From an uncultured Treponema sp. (GTDB lineage: Bacteria > Spirochaetota > Spirochaetia > Treponematales > Treponemataceae), in NCBI GenBank assembly GCA_905372235.1, contig CAJPOF010000053.1, forward strand, positions 1 through 17,591: a stretch of DNA of 17,591 nucleotides, written 5' to 3'. The notes beneath the pieces were generated by a model. The model did not search any database. It saw only the letters and a list, made by a program, of their open reading frames with translations, and was not told the origin of the DNA. The position numbers and the translations under genes were made by a program. Positions 6,970 to 14,931 of this stretch are shown piece after piece. Numbering within the stretch: position 1 is the first letter of the stretch; each line of letters starts with the position of its first letter.

Positions 6970-8208
6970 TTATTTTGCCGGCGGAATGTCCAGTTCCAAG
7001 TCAGAAAGAGCGAATGTACAGCACGGATGTATAAAATTGTATTTCAAATCCGCTTTGCGGCGGTAATCCATTTCTGTCGGAACAAATATTTTTCCGCTTT
7101 TTAAAAGGCTATGACACCAACCGCATTCTCCGCTTCTGCAACGATTTGGAACCTGAACGCCGCCTTTTTCCAGTATCTGAAGAATTGTGTCCTCGGAATT
7201 TCCTTGTACCGTTTTTTCTTCATCGCAGATTGTAACCTTTATTGTAATTTCCGAAGATTTTGTTTCGGGACAGCCGTTCTGTTTGCTCGCTCCGTGGATT
7301 TCGCCGAACATTTCATGGCGTATGAATTTCTTTTCTAGATTCAGTTTTTCCAGCTCTTTATCGATGAATCTGTACATTTCTTGAGGTCCGCAAACGAAGA
7401 CCGAATAATCGGTTTTAGGCGCATATTTTTTTATTAAATCGGAAGTCACAAATCCGTGTTCAAACGATTTTTCCGAATCGGATTGCTGTTCGCCAAGCAC
7501 ATGGATTACTTTGATTTTTTCAGATTCTTTTTCCAACATACTGAATTCGTCTTTAAACAAGATGGAGTTTTCGTTTCGACTTCCGTACAGAAGAATCAGG
7601 TTGAAGTCCTCGCTGCCGTTTGCTATGGAACGAGCCATGCTTAAAAACGGCGTGATTCCGCTTCCGCCTGCAATTCCAATTACGGTTGGAGCGTCCCGCA
7701 GGTAAACGTAACTGAAAGTTCCTTCCGGAGCGGAAATCTCGACGGGCAAACCGACTTTCCAATTTTCAAGAATGTATGCGGAAACAAGTCCGTCCTTTGC
7801 GGGCTTTACGGTGATTTGATAAAATCCGGGATTTTCTTTGTTTTTTAAAAGGCTTTGATCCGGAGAAGACGAAATCGAATACGCTCTGGTGAGTTTTAGT
7901 CCGTCGATATTTAGAAAAACCGTAACGTACTGACCGGAAGAAAAATATGCAAGTTCGCTCGTTCCGTTTTGGCAATCGGGAATAAGAGTGAACCGTTTAC
8001 AGCCGTCCGCAAGTTCCTGAATATCGGCGACTTTCACATTCTGAACAGCCGGATGTAGTTTTTTTGCCAAGGCGTTTATGGGGTATTCTTCAACGAGCGG
8101 AATTTCCGGCGCATTTTTGAATCTTTGCGACCTTTCTTTTACAATCGAAAAGAATTTCAGAGGATTCAGGGATTTTATGATGTTCTTGTCAGTTTTAGAA
8201 TTTCCCAT
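6970..8208 (-). CDS. Flavin- and 2Fe-2S-containing NAD(P)H reductase
   Basis: The 412-aa protein has an N-terminal extension of about 50 residues, a ferredoxin-reductase FAD domain (RAYSISSSP at 108-116), a nicotinamide-binding domain (GIAGGSGITPF at 178-188, CGP at 273-275), and a C-terminal plant-type [2Fe-2S] ferredoxin domain with C357, C362, C365 and C396 (or C397). It should move electrons from NAD(P)H through flavin to the iron-sulfur cluster and on to a partner. Its start overlaps the end of the upstream oxidoreductase gene by 14 bases, with GAGGA as ribosome-binding site, so the two are translationally coupled and probably partners. The architecture resembles oxygenase reductase components, but no oxygenase is present, and in a likely anaerobe a reductive role is more plausible. 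The true electron acceptor is unknown. Confidence 0.85.
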   Translation of the reverse strand: MGNSKTDKNIIKSLNPLKFFSIVKERSQRFKNAPEIPLVEEYPINALAKKLHPAVQNVKVADIQELADGCKRFTLIPDCQNGTSELAYFSSGQYVTVFLNIDGLKLTRAYSISSSPDQSLLKNKENPGFYQITVKPAKDGLVSAYILENWKVGLPVEISAPEGTFSYVYLRDAPTVIGIAGGSGITPFLSMARSIANGSEDFNLILLYGSRNENSILFKDEFSMLEKESEKIKVIHVLGEQQSDSEKSFEHGFVTSDLIKKYAPKTDYSVFVCGPQEMYRFIDKELEKLNLEKKFIRHEMFGEIHGASKQNGCPETKSSEITIKVTICDEEKTVQGNSEDTILQILEKGGVQVPNRCRSGECGWCHSLLKSGKIFVPTEMDYRRKADLKYNFIHPCCTFALSDLELDIPPAK

Positions 8209-9700
8209 TCATTATTTCCTCAATCGCAATTTTTCCTGATTTGTACGTTTGGTTGTACCCGACAGAGCCTTCCGTGTGTGCGCCGACAAAATAAAGGTGC
8301 TTTATTGAACGTTCCTTGTGTTTCTGCATGGTTCGCACGACAATTCCGTCCCAATCTGAACACTGATATCCATAGGCAGTTCCATTTGGAGTTCCAAGAT
8401 ACCTGCTGTATGTTACGGGAGTCGCAACTTCTATCTCTTCGATGTATGGTTTTATTCGGATTCCGGTCGATTTTTCGTAATAGTCAATCATTTTTTCGGC
8501 TATCCGGAATTTTGTTTTTCTGTAATCTTTCGGTTCGATTTTTCCCCAGTTGTCGCCGTAAACTGCGCACGTTATTGACATGTGGCAAGTTCCTTTGGGA
8601 CTACATTCGGGAATCACAACGTTCAGATTGTTCGCGATTATCCAGCCTTCGCCGCCCAATTCCTGGCAGCAGCTGAACTGTTCCGTGGAATCCGCTTTCT
8701 GAACGATAAATGTAGTGTAATCGTCAATTCCGAGTTCCTGAGCGGTTTTATTCAATCCCAAATGAACATTCACAAAAGACAGAGCTATTTTTCGTGCATT
8801 TATCCGCTTGATTTCTGCCTTAGGAACATATTTCTTTTCAATCAGATGAACGAAAACGTCGTTCGGAAAGCAATTGCAGATTATATTGTCCGCATAATAT
8901 TCTTTTCCTTGCGACACGACTCCATATGCCCTCTTCCGTTTTACAAGAATTTTTGAAACTGGCGAATTATAGAATATTTTTCCGCCGTTTTTTCGGATTA
9001 TTTTGTCAAACGAAAGCGAAAGTTCATGCGAAAAGCACGAAGGAAGTCCAGCACCGTCCACAATGTAGCAATAATCCATCATTCCCATGATAAATCCGTT
9101 CATGGTGGAAGTCGGCTCTCCCTGATATGACCAGTATGGCGTTATTATGTTTTGGATTTTTTTGGGAATCTCGAACATATCCATGATTTTATCCGAAGGA
9201 TAAGATGCCATTCTGAGAAGATTCATCGCAGCTTTTGTATCGCCGAATTTTACTTTTTTTACTGCCAGCCTTTCAGCCACATCCATAGAAATTTTTGTGT
9301 AATCAAGGAACTTTCTTACCTTTTCTCCGCAACCCGGCACTTCTTTTTCAAGAACGGCGCAAAATTCGTCAATTCCGCACGGAAGTTTTACGTCAAACGG
9401 CATTTTAGAATCCGTAGAAATGATTCTGTAGCAGGTGTTTTCGTGAACGAGTTTTGCATCAACTCCTGCTTCCGCAAAAAGACGACGCGTATTTCCGGGA
9501 TTTTCTTCAGAACCCACTTCGCATATTTCATGCACGGACGGCTCGAATTCAAATCTTCCTCTGCGGAAACTTGTAACCGCTCCGCCGGGAATATTATGGC
9601 TTTCAAAAAGAAGCGTCCGTAGTCCAAGTTTGCTTGCGAATGCGGCTGCGGACAAACCTCCATTTCCTGCCCCGACAATAATTACGTCGTATTTTTCCAT
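8195..9700 (-). CDS. Phytoene-desaturase-like FAD oxidoreductase
   Basis: A 501-aa flavoprotein with the N-terminal dinucleotide-binding motif IIVGAGNGGLSAAAFASKLG, the following IPGGAVTSF segment, and the C-terminal FAD-contact signature FVGAHTEGSVGYNQTYKSG. These place it in the phytoene desaturase / retinol saturase-like (CrtI-related) superfamily. No carotenoid genes are nearby, so an unsaturated lipid or other hydrophobic substrate is as likely as a carotenoid; the substrate is not deducible. The ATG at 9700 is preferred over an upstream TTG at 9706. The gap from the antiporter stop is 14 bases and lacks a clear Shine-Dalgarno. The next gene, a NAD(P)H/FAD/2Fe-2S reductase, overlaps its 3' end and probably supplies or drains its electrons. 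Confidence 0.85.
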   Translation of the reverse strand: MEKYDVIIVGAGNGGLSAAAFASKLGLRTLLFESHNIPGGAVTSFRRGRFEFEPSVHEICEVGSEENPGNTRRLFAEAGVDAKLVHENTCYRIISTDSKMPFDVKLPCGIDEFCAVLEKEVPGCGEKVRKFLDYTKISMDVAERLAVKKVKFGDTKAAMNLLRMASYPSDKIMDMFEIPKKIQNIITPYWSYQGEPTSTMNGFIMGMMDYCYIVDGAGLPSCFSHELSLSFDKIIRKNGGKIFYNSPVSKILVKRKRAYGVVSQGKEYYADNIICNCFPNDVFVHLIEKKYVPKAEIKRINARKIALSFVNVHLGLNKTAQELGIDDYTTFIVQKADSTEQFSCCQELGGEGWIIANNLNVVIPECSPKGTCHMSITCAVYGDNWGKIEPKDYRKTKFRIAEKMIDYYEKSTGIRIKPYIEEIEVATPVTYSRYLGTPNGTAYGYQCSDWDGIVVRTMQKHKERSIKHLYFVGAHTEGSVGYNQTYKSGKIAIEEIMNGKF

Positions 9701-9714
9701 AGTCAACTACGGAT

Positions 9715-11238
9715 TTAGTTACAGGCAACTTTTTTCTTCATGGAAAAAAGGAACAATTGAAGGCATATTACTCCGAATGCAAGAGAAATTGCGCAACTTA
9801 CATAGATGTTTATAAGCGATGTTGCGCCTGCAACTATATATGTGAAAAACGAGATTACAGCAACCGACAACGCATAGGGAAGTTGCGTGGAAACGTGATT
9901 CACATGGTTGCATTGTGCGCCTGCGCTCGCCATTACCGTGGTATCTGAAATAGGGGAGCAATGGTCTCCGCACACGGCACCTGCCATACATGCCGAAATC
10001 GAGATTATTCTTATCGGGTCGGAGGATTCCGGGAATGCGGCGATGCATATTGGAATCAGGATTCCGAAAGTTCCCCACGAAGTTCCCGTCGCAAATGCCA
10101 AGAAGCACGCAATTACAAAAATTATCGCAGGAAGGAAAATCTTGAATCCGGATGCGCTTCCTGCGACTACTCCCGCGACAAATTCCTTTGCCTGCAGACT
10201 GTCTGTCATGTATTTAAGCGTCCACGCCAAAGAAAGAATCAATATCGGCGGAACCATAGCCTTGAATCCGTCCGGAATGCAACCCATGGCGTTCTTGAAA
10301 GAAAGCACCCGCCTGAAAAGATAATATATGATTGTAAAAATCAAAGCACCGAATGAACCCAAGACCAAACCAATCGAAGCATCGGAATTTGCAAAAGCTT
10401 CTATAAAGTTTCCGTACGAATCCGAATCTTTGCTGAATATTCCGCCTGAATAAATCATTCCAAGAACGCACAGGACGATGAGTACCGTTACAGGAAGAAC
10501 CAAATCGATTACCTTTCCTTTAGGCTCGTCTTCGCCCGAAAGTTTTGACGCTTTTTCTTTCATGGCTTCCAACGGATTTTCGTACTTTGCCATTTTTCCA
10601 TATTCAAAACGCATGAAAACCATTGAGAACATCATAACAATCGTGAAAAGCGCATAGAAATTGAAAGGTATGGCTTTGCAGAAAAGTGCGATGCCGTTCT
10701 CTCCTTGGGTTACAAATCCCGACACTGCCGCAGCCCATGAAGAAATCGGAGCTATTATGCAGATTGGAGCTGCCGTTGCATCGATAAGATAGGCGAGTTT
10801 TTCCTTTGAAACGCCATATTTATCGGTTACCGGCTTCATCACAGAGCCTACGGTAAGACAGTTGAAATAATCGTCTATGAATATAAGTATTCCAAGACAG
10901 ATTGTGGCTACCTGCGCCCCCACTTTTGTCTTTATGTGTTTTTTTGCCCAGTTTCCGAAGGCAGCGGAACCGCCTGCGTTGTTCATCAGGGCAACCATCA
11001 TTCCTAAAATCACCAAAAATACTAAAATTCCCACATTGTATGAATCCGAAACCTGCCCTACAAGTCCGTCCTGAAATACGTGGGTTAGAAATCCTCCAAA
11101 ACCTGCAGAAACATCGATTGCGTAAAAAAGTCCGCCGATTAAAACTCCTGCAAAAAGCGAGGAATAAACTTCCTTTGTGATTAATGCCAATGCGATTGCG
11201 ATTATGGCAGGCACCAAAGACCAAAAAGTTCCCGTCAT
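9715..11238 (-). CDS. NhaC-family Na+/H+ antiporter-like transporter
   Basis: A 507-aa polytopic inner-membrane protein with about 11-13 hydrophobic segments. Family signatures include IFIDDYFNCLTVGSVMKPVTDKY-type sequence near 115 (acidic pair in a membrane segment), the TGTSWGTFGILIPI helix, and the conserved CGDHCSPISDTTVMAS followed by CNHVNHVSTQLPYA near the C-terminus. NhaC-family members exchange Na+ for H+, and some exchange Na+/organic acid for H+/organic acid (MleN type), so the physiological substrate is open. The start codon overlaps the stop of the 59-aa gene upstream (ATGA), with a GGAGAG ribosome-binding site inside that gene, which implies translational coupling. It is followed closely by the two redox genes. 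Confidence 0.88.
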   Translation of the reverse strand: MTGTFWSLVPAIIAIALALITKEVYSSLFAGVLIGGLFYAIDVSAGFGGFLTHVFQDGLVGQVSDSYNVGILVFLVILGMMVALMNNAGGSAAFGNWAKKHIKTKVGAQVATICLGILIFIDDYFNCLTVGSVMKPVTDKYGVSKEKLAYLIDATAAPICIIAPISSWAAAVSGFVTQGENGIALFCKAIPFNFYALFTIVMMFSMVFMRFEYGKMAKYENPLEAMKEKASKLSGEDEPKGKVIDLVLPVTVLIVLCVLGMIYSGGIFSKDSDSYGNFIEAFANSDASIGLVLGSFGALIFTIIYYLFRRVLSFKNAMGCIPDGFKAMVPPILILSLAWTLKYMTDSLQAKEFVAGVVAGSASGFKIFLPAIIFVIACFLAFATGTSWGTFGILIPICIAAFPESSDPIRIISISACMAGAVCGDHCSPISDTTVMASAGAQCNHVNHVSTQLPYALSVAVISFFTYIVAGATSLINIYVSCAISLAFGVICLQLFLFSMKKKVACN

Positions 11239-11414
11239 GCTTGCTCTCCCTCCGGATTTTTTTGATTTTTAAAATCTACGTTCAGCGGATCGGTTATGCC
11301 GTCCTTGTGAAGTTTTTCCATGACAGCAATCACGTACTCAAGTTCATCCAAAAGGCTTGCGGAGCAATAATTCTTAATCTTTTTCAAAGCGGATATGGCT
11401 TTCTCGTTTGTCAT
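11235..11414 (-). CDS. Small 59-aa protein coupled to the antiporter
   Basis: The product is 59 aa, soluble, helical and charged, with no membrane segment. It begins MTNEKAISALKKIKNY, continues with a Leu/Glu-rich helix (LLDELEYVIAVMEKLHK) and ends in a polar tail. I do not recognise it. The ATG at 11412-11414 is preferred to a TTG two codons upstream because AGGGG sits seven bases before it. It is the first gene after a strong predicted promoter and its TGA overlaps the antiporter ATG, so production of both is coupled. It could be a small accessory or regulatory protein of the transporter; this is inference from position only. Confidence 0.7.
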   Translation of the reverse strand: MTNEKAISALKKIKNYCSASLLDELEYVIAVMEKLHKDGITDPLNVDFKNQKNPEGEQA

Positions 11415-11490
11415 AAGCAACCCCTGTAGAATATCAATAAAACGAATATTAATTTAAAAGCCATTGTATAAACATGGTTTTAGTCTGGAT

Positions 11491-11519
11491 ATTATATCAT
11501 TATATATCTCGATTGTAAA
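11491..11519 (-). promoter_or_regulatory. Predicted promoter of the nhaC-redox operon
   Basis: On the minus strand, -35 TTTACA (11519-11514) and a perfect -10 TATAAT (11496-11491) are separated by 17 bases, in a very AT-rich spacer. The -35 overlaps the T-run that follows the preceding gene. The predicted 5' leader is about 70 bases and contains a small CCAT/ATGG stem. Confidence 0.65.
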
Positions 11520-11534
11520 AACAAAGCCGGCTTT
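11517..11534 (-). terminator. Weak intrinsic terminator after the PII-like gene
   Basis: On the minus strand the palindrome AAAGCCGGCTTT, beginning in the stop codon of the PII-like gene, is followed by G and then five T. Only four pairs form cleanly around a CCGG loop, so the stem is short. The position at the end of a seven-gene operon supports the call. Confidence 0.35.
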
Positions 11535-12178
11535 TATTTATGCTTTCCCAAGACAGTAAAATCGACCGCCGGGCTTGCAAATGCAATTCCGCTTCCGGGT
11601 TTTGAAAGGCAAGGTAAGGTTCTTATCGCTTCAAGGATGCCTTCCGCTTTTGAACTTTCAGCCGCAATCAAAATCATGTCTTTTTCAGGAACTATTTCGA
11701 CCCCAAAGAACGTAGAATCTCCCGGTTTTGCTGTTCCTCGCGCATTTATTATAGTTCCGCCTCCGGCACCGGCTTTTCTTGCGGCATCCATCGCGGCATC
11801 CGCATATCCTTTGTTTACTATTACCGTGATAAGTTTATATTCAGAATTGAGATTCATATTTTCCTCCGAATGATTTGTTCCCGACTTGAAAAAATCGCTT
11901 GCGTTCAGTGTAAAAAGGATTCCGAAAGGCTGTTTTTTTTCTTTTGCAGCTTCAATAACGGAATCTTTTATTTTGTCTTTTTTATCCGATTCGGAAACTA
12001 TAAGCACGATGTCTTTTGCCGAATCTCCAAAGCCTAGAATATGCAACAATGAACTGGCGGCAGTCCCTCTTCCCATTAAAATTGTACCGCCGAAAGCACC
12101 GGCAGCATTTGCGGCACGAGTGACAAGTTCTCCGTTGTTTCTGGGAACAATGCTGATTATTATGCTGTATGCTGACAT
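11534..12178 (-). CDS. Tandem PII-like regulatory protein
   Basis: The 214-aa protein consists of two PII-like (GlnB-fold) units in a row. Unit 1 spans about 1-97 and unit 2 about 113-211, joined by a polar linker. Matching landmarks are AFGGTILMGRGTA (28-40) with AGGGTIINARGTA (138-150), KDIVLIVSES (55-64) with KDMILIAAES (166-175), and PFGILFTLNASDF (84-96) with GSGIAFASPAVDF (195-207). It lacks the uridylylated-tyrosine T-loop of classical GlnB/GlnK, so it is PII-like rather than nitrogen-regulatory PII. PII-like proteins usually form trimers that bind small ligands and control a membrane partner. Its start shares a base with the DUF1538 stop (TGATG) and its GGAGG site lies inside that gene, so the two are co-translated and DUF1538 is the likely partner. 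The ligand is unknown. Confidence 0.85.
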   Translation of the reverse strand: MSAYSIIISIVPRNNGELVTRAANAAGAFGGTILMGRGTAASSLLHILGFGDSAKDIVLIVSESDKKDKIKDSVIEAAKEKKQPFGILFTLNASDFFKSGTNHSEENMNLNSEYKLITVIVNKGYADAAMDAARKAGAGGGTIINARGTAKPGDSTFFGVEIVPEKDMILIAAESSKAEGILEAIRTLPCLSKPGSGIAFASPAVDFTVLGKHK

Positions 12179-13680
12179 CAGTGCACCTCCTGCTTGTTGA
12201 TTTTTTTCTTTCTGCTAAAAAAGATTCCAAGGATTTGTATGGCAATCAGCGGAGTCATCGCCACAAGAGATATCACCCCGAACGGACTGATTCCTTCTCC
12301 GCTTGCTTGGCTTGCTCCCAGCGTAAAACTTAGTACGAAAGTCGATGTTATCGGACCTGAAGCAACCCCTCCTGAATCGAATGCTATGGCAGTAAATAAA
12401 TTCGGACTCCAAATCATAAGCAAGAGGGCGAGCGCATAGCCCGGAACAAGAACTCTCATCAAGGAAAAAGAAGCCAAGGCTCGCCACATGGTCAATCCTA
12501 TGGCGGCGGCGGCTCCTGCGCTCAAAAATATAAGCATCAGTTTTCGTTTTATAGTTCCGCCTGAAAGTGATTCTACTTGCTCCGTCAAAACCCATACGGC
12601 TGGCTCGGCGCACACAACAACCGCTCCAAGAATTGTGCCTGTCGCAATCAAAAGAAAACTCCAGAAGCCGCCCATTTGCGATGCTTTTGTTCCAAGCAAG
12701 AATCCCAGTTGTTTGCCTGCGCTCATAAATCCGCCGTTCACGCCAATCAAAAATATCGTAAGTCCAACGTAACTCCATACAAGTCCGAACGCCATTCTTG
12801 CAAGTTCCCTTGGCGGCAAATGCAGAAGAGAAAACTGGAATGCCAAAAGCATTACGGCAAGCGGAGCAATTGAAAGTCCAGCTTCTTTAGCCACATGCGG
12901 AATAAGTTCCACAAAAATCATGAATCCCGCAGAAGAATTCTCTGCCGCATGGCTTACTGCTTCCGCCGCTTCGGAAAGTTTTCCGCTTCTTGAAAGAATA
13001 ATTCCGTAAATAAGAACCGCCGCAATTGAGCCAATCGAAGTAATTCCCGTAAGCCCGAAATCATCGCTTCCGTCGATGTTCTTACTTCTTGCACGGACGG
13101 CACTCACGCCAAGTCCCAGCGCCATGATGAACGGCACGGTCATAGGACCAGTTGTTGCTCCGCCTGAATCAAATGCGATTCCCCTGAAACTTTCCGGAGT
13201 AAAAAATGTAAGAACGAAAATCAAGACATATGCGACAAGAAGAAGGATTTTGAGGTTCATCCTAAGGACGGTCTTCAATAGACCTAACATTATGAAAACG
13301 GCGACACCCAACGCTATCATGTAGACCATGGTTGACTTGTTCACGGAATTAAAGACCGAATGGATTTGGTCTCCGAAAACCTGTATGTCCGGTTCAGCCA
13401 CAGTTACCAAAAATCCTATCACGAACGAAACGCCAAGAAGAAGAAAAATATTTTTCTTGCTTACAAGAGCAGCTCCTGTCCGCTCTCCTATAGGCTGAAT
13501 TCCTATGTCTACTCCCATAAGAAAGGCGGTAAGCCCTACTATCAGAAGAAGTCCGCCTATTAAAAATTTTACCAGCAATGACCAGCCCAAAGGCGCAGCT
13601 GTAAGTCCCAGAACTATAACAATGAGCATTACCGGCAACACGGACGTTACCGTTTCTTTAAATTTTGCTATAAGATTCAT
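12178..13680 (-). CDS. DUF1538-family integral membrane protein, internally duplicated
   Basis: A 500-aa polytopic membrane protein recognisable as DUF1538 family, a presumed transporter or channel of unknown substrate. It contains two homologous halves offset by about 264 residues. AEPD (95-98) matches AEPA (359-362), and GIAFDSGGATTGPMT (167-181) matches AIAFDSGGVASGPIT (431-445). GVDIGIQPIGERTG (56-69) matches GVNGGFMSAGKQLG (313-326). The repeated DSGG-GP-T motif in two membrane re-entry positions suggests a pseudo-symmetric pore. It starts 14 bases after luxS and its last codons carry the ribosome-binding site of the PII-like gene. The function is inferred only from membrane topology and the PII-like neighbour. 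Confidence 0.87.
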   Translation of the reverse strand: MNLIAKFKETVTSVLPVMLIVIVLGLTAAPLGWSLLVKFLIGGLLLIVGLTAFLMGVDIGIQPIGERTGAALVSKKNIFLLLGVSFVIGFLVTVAEPDIQVFGDQIHSVFNSVNKSTMVYMIALGVAVFIMLGLLKTVLRMNLKILLLVAYVLIFVLTFFTPESFRGIAFDSGGATTGPMTVPFIMALGLGVSAVRARSKNIDGSDDFGLTGITSIGSIAAVLIYGIILSRSGKLSEAAEAVSHAAENSSAGFMIFVELIPHVAKEAGLSIAPLAVMLLAFQFSLLHLPPRELARMAFGLVWSYVGLTIFLIGVNGGFMSAGKQLGFLLGTKASQMGGFWSFLLIATGTILGAVVVCAEPAVWVLTEQVESLSGGTIKRKLMLIFLSAGAAAAIGLTMWRALASFSLMRVLVPGYALALLLMIWSPNLFTAIAFDSGGVASGPITSTFVLSFTLGASQASGEGISPFGVISLVAMTPLIAIQILGIFFSRKKKINKQEVH

Positions 13681-13694
13681 TTGATTCCAGGTTG

Positions 13695-14177
13695 TTAGAT
13701 AAACGCTTTAAATCCCTTCTTTCGAATTCCATCCACCCATTTTGCAGCCCATTCTTTTGCGCCGTTCAAATCGTGGTCTCTGTAGTTGCCGCACTCTTCT
13801 GCCGTTGTAGCAGGAATCGGTTTATCCCACATTGACACTTTTATCAGGACATTCAAAAAATGTTCGGCTATAAATTCTTCGGACATATCGCCAAAAATGG
13901 TAAAGTAAAAGCCTGTTCTGCAACCCATAGGACTCAGGTCGATAACTCCGTCCATTTCGTCCCGGATGTATTCTGCAATCAAATGTTCCAGCGTATGGAT
14001 TGCGGCAGTTGTCATGAATTCCCTGTTCGGCTGACAAAAACGAATATCGAATTTTGTCACAATGTCGCCTTTTTCTCCGGTCTTTTTGCTTGCAATCCGA
14101 ACGTAAGGAGCGGTAACTTTTGTGTGGTCAAGATTAAAGGAATCGACTTTGTAGTTTCCTTTTTTATGTTCTGTCAT
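13695..14177 (-). CDS. luxS: S-ribosylhomocysteine lyase (LuxS)
   Basis: LuxS cleaves S-ribosylhomocysteine to homocysteine and 4,5-dihydroxy-2,3-pentanedione, the precursor of autoinducer-2. The 160-aa length is normal. The Fe/Zn ligands H61 and H65 in the HTLEH motif and C129 in EECGNYRDHDL are present, as are the general base E64 and the catalytic C86 in LSPMGCRTGFYF; the N-terminal FNLDHTKVTAPYVR is typical. The start is the ATG at 14175-14177, because the ATG four codons upstream is itself part of the TGGAGGT ribosome-binding site. It lies 25 bases after mtnN, which makes its substrate, and 14 bases before the DUF1538 gene in the same operon. Confidence 0.95.
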   Translation of the reverse strand: MTEHKKGNYKVDSFNLDHTKVTAPYVRIASKKTGEKGDIVTKFDIRFCQPNREFMTTAAIHTLEHLIAEYIRDEMDGVIDLSPMGCRTGFYFTIFGDMSEEFIAEHFLNVLIKVSMWDKPIPATTAEECGNYRDHDLNGAKEWAAKWVDGIRKKGFKAFI

Positions 14178-14202
14178 AAAAACCTCCATATTTAGTTTTT
14201 GA

Positions 14203-14931
14203 TTATATTGTCGCCTGATTTATTATGTTCAACATTTCAAGCACTACGCTTGCGCTTTCCTTTGCGGCATCATCCTCATTGAACGAATATGTCGCCTCAA
14301 CGGTGTCGTCCGCCATGTCGGAAATACAACGAAGCACAATATAAGGCGTATTGTTCAGATAGCAGGCATGTGCGATTGCCGCTCCTTCCATCTCACAACA
14401 GAGCGGAGAACAGATTTCTCTGATTCGAATCTTGCTTTCTTTGTCCGCGATGAACTGGTCGCCCGTTGCAATCCGACCTTCGAGGATTTTTCGCCCGGAG
14501 ATTTTGTTCGCATTTTCAAAAGCGGTTTTTGCTATTTCAATAAGTTTTCTGTCGGCAGGAAAAGCGCTGCATTTCATCTGCGGAATTTCGGTAGGTTTGT
14601 AACCGAATGCGACGGCTTCCATATCGTGGTATACGGCATCCGATGAGACAACCATATCGAATATTTTTAGATTACCGCCCATAGCACCCGCGATTCCTGT
14701 GTTTATTATGTGCGTAACCCCGAATCGGATTATAAGATTCTGTGCGCAAAGTGCGGCGTTCACCTTTCCGACTCCGCTTTTCACGGCGACAACGTTCGTT
14801 CCGCCTATATTTCCCTCAAAAAACACCAGCCTGCTGACGGATATTTCCTTCATCGCCCCGGATTTTTGCATACTTTCCTTGATGAGAGAAACTTCGGTTT
14901 CCATCGCTCCGATTATTCCGATTTTATTCAT
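14203..14931 (-). CDS. mtnN: 5'-methylthioadenosine/S-adenosylhomocysteine nucleosidase
   Basis: This cytoplasmic enzyme removes adenine from S-adenosylhomocysteine and methylthioadenosine, relieving product inhibition of methyltransferases and providing the substrate for LuxS. The 242-aa protein has the N-terminal IGIIGAMETEV motif, the substrate-binding EMEG (E180, E182) in CCEMEGAAIAHACY, and the catalytic aspartate D205 in CISDMADD. The ATG at 14929-14931 is chosen; a frame extending to a GTG at 14952 lacks support. The start overlaps the lspA stop by eight bases, so translation is coupled. Adjacent mtnN-luxS gives a complete detoxification branch of the activated methyl cycle. Confidence 0.95.
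   Translation of the reverse strand: MNKIGIIGAMETEVSLIKESMQKSGAMKEISVSRLVFFEGNIGGTNVVAVKSGVGKVNAALCAQNLIIRFGVTHIINTGIAGAMGGNLKIFDMVVSSDAVYHDMEAVAFGYKPTEIPQMKCSAFPADRKLIEIAKTAFENANKISGRKILEGRIATGDQFIADKESKIRIREICSPLCCEMEGAAIAHACYLNNTPYIVLRCISDMADDTVEATYSFNEDDAAKESASVVLEMLNIINQATI

Noticed and set aside
8125..8676. 183-aa plus-strand open frame across the two redox genes
   Set aside because: It is antisense to both conserved genes, with no ribosome-binding site or recognisable motif.
14178..14189. Longer luxS start four codons upstream
   Set aside because: That ATG is part of the TGGAGGT ribosome-binding site for the second ATG, which is ideally spaced and gives the normal LuxS N-terminus.
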